A stretch of DNA of 11,334 nt, taken from contig PMGP01000044.1 of NCBI GenBank assembly GCA_003156235.1, positions 1-11,334 of the forward strand, in the 5' to 3' direction. The DNA comes from Acidobacteriaceae bacterium (GTDB taxonomy: Bacteria > Acidobacteriota > Terriglobia > Terriglobales > Acidobacteriaceae). The first letter of the stretch is position 1, and every line of letters begins with the position of its first letter. The position numbers and the translations under genes were made by a program. The notes below the pieces were generated by a model. It was not told the DNA's origin. It searched no databases and saw only the letters and a list, made by a program, of their open reading frames with translations. Below, piece after piece: positions 7,968-11,334 of the stretch.

Positions 7968-8461
7968 GATTATGCGGGATTCACTTTGGATGCGGTGGCA
8001 TTTATGGAGTCCAGGATGCCGACTTCTCGATCGGTTTCCTCAAAGTCGAGGCGGTGCTCCTGGCATATGACGGGCAAACTAGAAACTAAAGCTCAGTAGT
8101 GGTAAACAGTGCGTTCCTAAACTATTGGAGCTGGTTACATGGAAACATAGTTTTCGTGAACACTGACTTTAGCAAAAGACGCGCTGCAGACGGTCGAATA
8201 AAAGATCAAATAATGTGTTTGTTATTGATAATAATAGACATATATGGTGTAGGAAAGGGGTTCAAACCCCGGCGGCTGTTGCCAAGGCAGGCCATCCGTC
8301 TCCTTCCCAAAAACCGATATTTATATATAGAACGTCCGTGTCGCCAGAAAGGAATTTCGGTTGTTGATAAATCGCCAATGCACGTTTCCAGTATGCGCAG
8401 AAAGAAGTCAAAGTCCACTTATCGGAAGATCGTCCTCCGTCTGTCGGATCTCGACCACGCA

Positions 8462-8995
8462 TGAGCGCGTCGGTGGTCACGATGGTGCCTTTCAGCAATA
8501 ACATCTCCAGCAATTCTGGCACCGCGGTAATCTCATTCGACTTGGCGTCGGTAGCAATTTGCACCGGTACCAGTCGTTGCTCGCAGCCCCACGCGCTGAC
8601 CATATGCAGGGCCGACTTGCCGCTGACACATGATCAAACGAACACCGCAAAACCTCCCCGTCAATGGCTATAACCCCCTGGCACTGGGAGGATAATTGCA
8701 CCATGAACTGCTGAAATGAGGCGCGAAACTGATCTGGATCGAGATTGCGAAATAGACGGCTGAAGGTATCGTGACTCGGCACACCGTTTTCCAACTTGTG
8801 AAAGCCGCGCAGAAAAGGCTCTTTGGCCTCCGCGAATAGCGCCATGTCCACCGCGCCCTGGCCACCACATAGCACCGCGCACAAAGCGATCATCAGTAGT
8901 TCATAGAAATCATAGAGACTGGCATGGCCGCTACGCGAGTCTTCCAACCCCTTCCAGCGGGATGAAAATTGATCCAAAGTTTCTTTGCAGAACAT
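8462..8995 (-). pseudogene. ISAs1-family transposase remnant, frameshifted and 3'-truncated
   Basis: Fragment of a DDE transposase of the ISAs1 (H-repeat-associated) family. From the ATG at 8995 the frame reads the associated N-terminal domain (DFYELLMIALCAVLCGGQ, GVPSHDTFSRLFRNLDP) and the first catalytic Asp in GVIAIDGEVLR. After FDHVS, near 8610-8618, the frame shifts by two bases; the family sequence resumes in another frame as GKSALHMVSAWGCEQR and runs through ATDAKSNEITAVPELLEML to the second catalytic Asp in GTIVTTDAL. Homology then ends abruptly near 8462, where the normal NCQ continuation would follow, so the catalytic Glu and roughly the last half of a protein usually near 370 residues are missing. 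The recent-looking match to family consensus apart from these lesions suggests the damage is not very old. I could not find terminal inverted repeats on either side. It cannot encode an active transposase. Confidence 0.85.
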
Positions 8996-9326
8996 AGCTT
9001 GAACTCTTCAGCAAATATTTCACGCCGCGCCCGATGGCCGGAAGTATCAACGCTGGTTCAACAAAATTCCAAATGCAATTCCCCTGCGAAGTTGGATCAT
9101 CAGATGGCAGCGACGGAGTAGCGATATCCGAAAGTGGACGTCACCTGACACAACACATAACCCCTTCGAGGAAACTCACAGGGCTGCTTGCGGGAAACCC
9201 TCACGAGCAGCCCCTATGGGAAGGGGCTGGAAACGGATCGCGCTTGACGCAGATACCGCGCAAGTCCCTAACCCGACAACTTCTCTTCAAGGCGCAGAAC
9301 ATGATTATTCCGCTTTGGAGCGAGCA
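8996..9326. other. Gene-free stretch with nested inverted repeats
   Basis: About 331 bp between the transposase remnant and the broken MFS gene. No frame on either strand shows a recognisable family; the plus-strand frame at 9034-9459 runs into the antisense of the MFS remnant and is not believable. The notable content is a cluster of complementary arms at 9161-9228: GGGCTGC (9181-9187) with GCAGCCC (9207-9213), AGCCCC (9209-9214) with GGGGCT (9223-9228), and CCCCTTC (9161-9167) with GAAGGGG (9220-9226). No T-run follows any arm on the minus strand, so a simple terminator for the amino-sugar operon is not evident. Confidence 0.5.
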
Positions 9327-9667
9327 TCAGCGAGCGGAGGCCTCGAAATACTCTTCAACCTCTTCCAGCGTATTTCCTTTGGTCTCAGGGAGAAGTAAGG
9401 CCGCAACCAAAAAGTACACGACCGTGAATCAAGAAAACAAGAAGAACATGGACGAGTAGCCATGCTTGCTGACAAAAGGAAGAAATATCCCGGCTAGCAT
9501 CGTGGAAACCAATTGATTGATGACCAAGGCAATGCTCATGCCGTTGGAACGGATGCGCGTGGGCATCAACTCCGACAAAGCAAGCCACCCAAGCCGACAA
9601 TAAACAGGAGAAAGACGTTGTAACGGTGTTGTGCGGGGGTGTTGCCGGCAGAATGCGTAGTCGTCAT
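9327..9667 (-). pseudogene. MFS sugar porter remnant with internal deletion and nonsense codon
   Basis: Remains of a major facilitator superfamily sugar-porter gene. From the ATG at 9667 the frame gives a plausible N-terminus, a polar leader followed by RYNVFLLFIVGLGGLL, the start of transmembrane helix 1, and stops at 9566-9568. Near 9575 it jumps directly, in another frame, to the region before helix 10-11: ALSELMPTRIRSNGMS (the family's E-x(4)-R-x-R loop), then LVINQLVSTMLAGIFLPFVS and the C-terminal hallmark LLPETKGNTLEEVEEYF, ending with TGA at 9327. Between these lies an extra in-frame TGA at 9429-9431 (FLFS-stop-FTVVYF). Roughly 350 residues (about 1 kb) of the usual 450-480 are missing. 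It follows the kinase gene by 78 nt on the same strand, so it was probably the sugar uptake gene of that operon. Which sugar it carried cannot be told. Confidence 0.85.
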
Positions 9668-9745
9668 CGCAGCATCGCCGTTCTCGCGGCTGGCGCGCAA
9701 TGTTATAAGGTGGGGCTCACATATACCGTCTTTGCGCAAGACCAT

Positions 9746-10681
9746 TTACGCGGAGTCACTCATGAAATGAAACTGCTTACGCGCACGCCACAGCGCACCT
9801 GCCACGGGATCTACTGGAGCCGAACTTATCTCGACATTACCCAAAGCGCGATTCAGCGCCGACTGCAAGGCGCGCCGCACGGGAAGCACCTTTTCCAGAA
9901 TGCTTCCCGCCACGGCGCAACGAGGAAGCCATTGCGCCTGCTCCGGTTCAGCCTGAAGCTTGCGCAAGACAATCAATGCGACTTCCGCTAGTGCGAGGCC
10001 CTCGGCTTCGAGAATCTCCATCGCCAATGAGTCGCCGTTCCCAGCCGCCTGCGCAACAACCTGCGCGAGCGAAGAAAAGTCAGGAAACGGTCGGGAATTC
10101 GCAAACTCAACCAGGTCATGGATGCTATCCAGCTTCCATTCATTCAAAACAGCATGAAAGAGTTCGGTCGACCGGCCTGTATCGATAGCCCTGACGGTGG
10201 CTTGCAAGGCGCGATGGCCAATACGATAGCCTGATCCTTCATCGCCAAGGGCCGGACCCCAGCCGCCTGCCCTGACTATCTCGCCGTTCTTGCCGCGCCC
10301 AGCCACGTTCGATCCCGTTCCGGCCAGAATCAATACTCCAGGATCATCCCCGAATGCGCTATCCAATGCGATCTCTACATCTCCAACGATCACAAGCTCT
10401 CCGGCCACGCGCTCGGACAAAGACTTGCGCAGCCATTGAACCACGAGCGGCACGGTTTCTCCCGCGGTTCCAACGCAGGTGCAACTGATTTGATCGAGTG
10501 TAACTCCAGAAGCAATTGTCAACTGCAGCAGGCCATCATCCAGATGCTGGATCGCTTCGGCCTCGCTTACTCGGATGCGCTTGATGCTGCGCGCGCGCGC
10601 GCGGCCAAGCTGGCACGCGCCGTCGCCCAGTAAAAACTCGGTTTTGGTGCCCCCGGCATCGATAGCAAGAAAAATGGCCAC
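9746..10681 (-). CDS. BadF/BadG-family N-acetylglucosamine kinase (NAGK-like)
   Basis: Cytoplasmic sugar kinase of the ASKHA fold, most likely phosphorylating N-acetylglucosamine (or glucosamine) at O6 with ATP. The 311-residue protein shows the phosphate-1 motif IDAGGTKTEFLLGD (7-20), a GDVEIALDSAF segment with the likely catalytic Asp101, the phosphate-2 motif LILAGTGSNV (118-126), and GGWGPALGDEGSGYRIGHRA (139-158), which closely resembles the corresponding segment of animal NAGK; the C-terminal AVAGSILEKV and PVDPVAGALWRAR are also as in this family. It is not a ROK-family NagK. It starts with GTG at 10681, 2 nt after the stop of the SIS-domain gene, with AAGGA 6 nt upstream, so translation of the two is probably coupled. 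Substrate identity is inferred from family and neighbour; confidence in the family is higher than in the exact sugar. Confidence 0.85.
   Translation of the reverse strand: MAIFLAIDAGGTKTEFLLGDGACQLGRARARSIKRIRVSEAEAIQHLDDGLLQLTIASGVTLDQISCTCVGTAGETVPLVVQWLRKSLSERVAGELVIVGDVEIALDSAFGDDPGVLILAGTGSNVAGRGKNGEIVRAGGWGPALGDEGSGYRIGHRALQATVRAIDTGRSTELFHAVLNEWKLDSIHDLVEFANSRPFPDFSSLAQVVAQAAGNGDSLAMEILEAEGLALAEVALIVLRKLQAEPEQAQWLPRCAVAGSILEKVLPVRRALQSALNRALGNVEISSAPVDPVAGALWRARKQFHFMSDSA
10589..10603. repeat. (GC)n dinucleotide tract inside the kinase gene
   Basis: Fifteen bases of strictly alternating G and C, near the 5' end of the kinase gene, coding for residues 27-31 (RARAR). Loss or gain of one unit would shift the frame. 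Confidence 0.8.
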
Positions 10682-10683
10682 AG

Positions 10684-11334
10684 TTATTCCTTCAAAACCG
10701 CTTTGACCAGGTTTCGCGGGCTGTCGACATTCACGTCGCGACTCAGCGCCACATAATATGCGAACAATTGAAGCGGAATGATTTCTATCATTGGCAGCAG
10801 CAGCTCAGCATTCACGCGAATAGGAATGACCAAGGAAGCAAGCGAGCCGGCTTCCCGGTCGCCGTTGTTTGCCACAACAATGATGAATGCGCTTTGCTCT
10901 TTCATGTCTTTCAACAAGGCGATGGATTTCTCATAGCGTAGAACAGAGCCTACGTCCGAGTGATCGACGGTACAGAGCATGACGATGGGAACAGTATCAC
11001 TTACCAGAGCGTTGGGGCCATGCTTGAGTTCGCCGCTGGGATAACCCTCGGCGGGAACATAGGAGGACTCCTTCAGCTTGAGCGCGCCTTCGCAGGCAAT
11101 GGGATAATGCGTTTCGCGGCCAATGAACAGAAAGCTATGCGCGGCGCTGGTTTGCGAAGCAATGGTCGGCAGAAGCTCATTCCATCCGGCCCACTGTTCC
11201 TCGATGCTCTGCGGCAGCGTCTCGATCTGAGATAGTCGCGCGGTAACATCCTCATCGGGAAGCGTTCCCCGGATGCTTGCCGCAATCAATGCGATGAGTT
11301 GCAGCACGAGTAACTGGCAGGTAAAGCTCTTGGT
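10684..11334 (-). CDS. SIS-domain aminosugar isomerase/deaminase, GlmS C-terminal-like, 5' end outside window
   Basis: Sugar isomerase (SIS) protein related to the isomerase half of glucosamine-6-phosphate synthase. The frame is open through the right edge: codons from 11334 read TKSFTCQLL, the counterpart of the GlmS STKAFTTQL stretch, so the apparent GTG start at 11307 is internal and the gene continues outside. Active-site counterparts of GlmS are kept: the Glu in GALKLKESSY (codon about 11068-11070), the His in GELKHGP (about 11020-11022) and the C-terminal Lys in PRNLVKAVLKE. Next to an N-acetylglucosamine kinase, a SIS-only protein acting as a glucosamine-6-phosphate deaminase (NagB-II type) is more likely than a full GlmS, but whether a glutaminase domain lies upstream cannot be seen. 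The last codons (AAG GAA TAA) also form the ribosome-binding site of the kinase gene. Good confidence in the family, moderate in the role. Confidence 0.88.
   Translation of the reverse strand, partial: TKSFTCQLLVLQLIALIAASIRGTLPDEDVTARLSQIETLPQSIEEQWAGWNELLPTIASQTSAAHSFLFIGRETHYPIACEGALKLKESSYVPAEGYPSGELKHGPNALVSDTVPIVMLCTVDHSDVGSVLRYEKSIALLKDMKEQSAFIIVVANNGDREAGSLASLVIPIRVNAELLLPMIEIIPLQLFAYYVALSRDVNVDSPRNLVKAVLKE
10688..10692 (-). promoter_or_regulatory. Ribosome-binding site of the kinase gene, inside the SIS gene end
   Basis: AAGGA on the minus strand lies in the last two codons of the SIS gene and 6 nt before the GTG at 10681. It supports the GTG start and suggests translational coupling. 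Confidence 0.7.

Larger units (their letters stand above)
7805..8461. other. Non-coding stretch upstream of the receptor operon
   Basis: About 657 bp without a convincing gene on either strand; the short open frames here show no family features. It must hold the operon promoter, but I cannot place a good -35/-10 pair on the minus strand. The part nearest the receptor (7867-8050) has several short inverted repeats. The part from about 8140 to 8340 is clearly richer in A and T than its surroundings (runs such as attgataataatagacatat and tttatatatag) and includes a GGGG-N6-CCCC inverted repeat at 8257-8270 and TGCC-AA-GGCA at 8280-8289. This far part may be debris on the flank of the truncated insertion sequence. 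Confidence 0.6.

Noticed and set aside
8246..8290. A tRNA-like 3' end on the minus strand (GGGGTTTGAACCCC followed by TTTCCTACACCA), which could have been a tRNA fragment or integration site.
   Set aside because: The loop lacks the invariant TTC start on that strand, the T-stem and a 7-bp acceptor stem cannot be formed at the right distances, and no anticodon or D arm is found upstream. On the plus strand the loop fits but only three stem pairs form.
9034..9459. A 141-codon plus-strand open frame.
   Set aside because: It overlaps the antisense of the MFS remnant and shows no recognisable domain, ribosome-binding site or operon context.
7805..9745. The possibility that the region between the two operons hides a defence island, CRISPR array or toxin-antitoxin pair.
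   Set aside because: No regular direct repeats, no paired small genes and no matching protein families were found; the content is explained by a transposase remnant, a broken transporter and non-coding DNA.

Overview
The window looks like a stretch of an Acidobacteriota chromosome (class Terriglobia is my best guess). The main clue is a TonB-dependent receptor of about 1170 residues with an N-terminal carboxypeptidase-regulatory-like domain and a C-terminus ending in FYF, a type greatly expanded in that phylum, with no SusD partner. The moderately high GC and the Sec-exported glycoside hydrolases fit. The assignment rests on protein character only.

Region 1 (1-575, plus strand) is the 3' part of a NarL/FixJ-type response regulator whose start lies outside the window. 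It converges on region 2 with only 7 bp between the two stop codons.

Region 2 (583-7804, minus strand) is a three-gene operon transcribed from right to left: outer-membrane TonB-dependent receptor, GH53 endo-beta-1,4-galactanase, GH35 beta-galactosidase. Together they read as a compact galactan (type I arabinogalactan / pectic galactan) utilisation locus. The GH53 would cut the backbone, the receptor would bring oligosaccharides across the outer membrane, and the GH35 would release galactose. Two inverted repeats able to form hairpins fill the receptor-GH53 gap.

Region 3 (about 7805-9667) is a decayed zone. It holds a 657-bp non-coding, partly AT-rich stretch upstream of the receptor, a truncated and frameshifted ISAs1-family transposase remnant, 331 bp without a gene but with nested inverted repeats, and a broken sugar-porter (MFS) gene. 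That gene retains only its N-terminal helix and its C-terminal end, joined by an internal deletion, and has one further nonsense codon.

Region 4 (9746-11334, minus strand) is an amino-sugar operon: a SIS-domain protein related to the GlmS isomerase half (running off the right edge), then a BadF/NAGK-type N-acetylglucosamine kinase with overlapping translation signals, then the broken MFS gene. Amino-sugar phosphorylation and conversion look intact, but the transporter that probably belonged to this operon has been lost here.

I see no CRISPR array, confirmed tRNA or rRNA, phage genes or defence system. The most noteworthy points are the SusD-less receptor-GH53-GH35 locus, its intercistronic hairpins, and the deletion-scarred transporter next to an insertion-sequence remnant.
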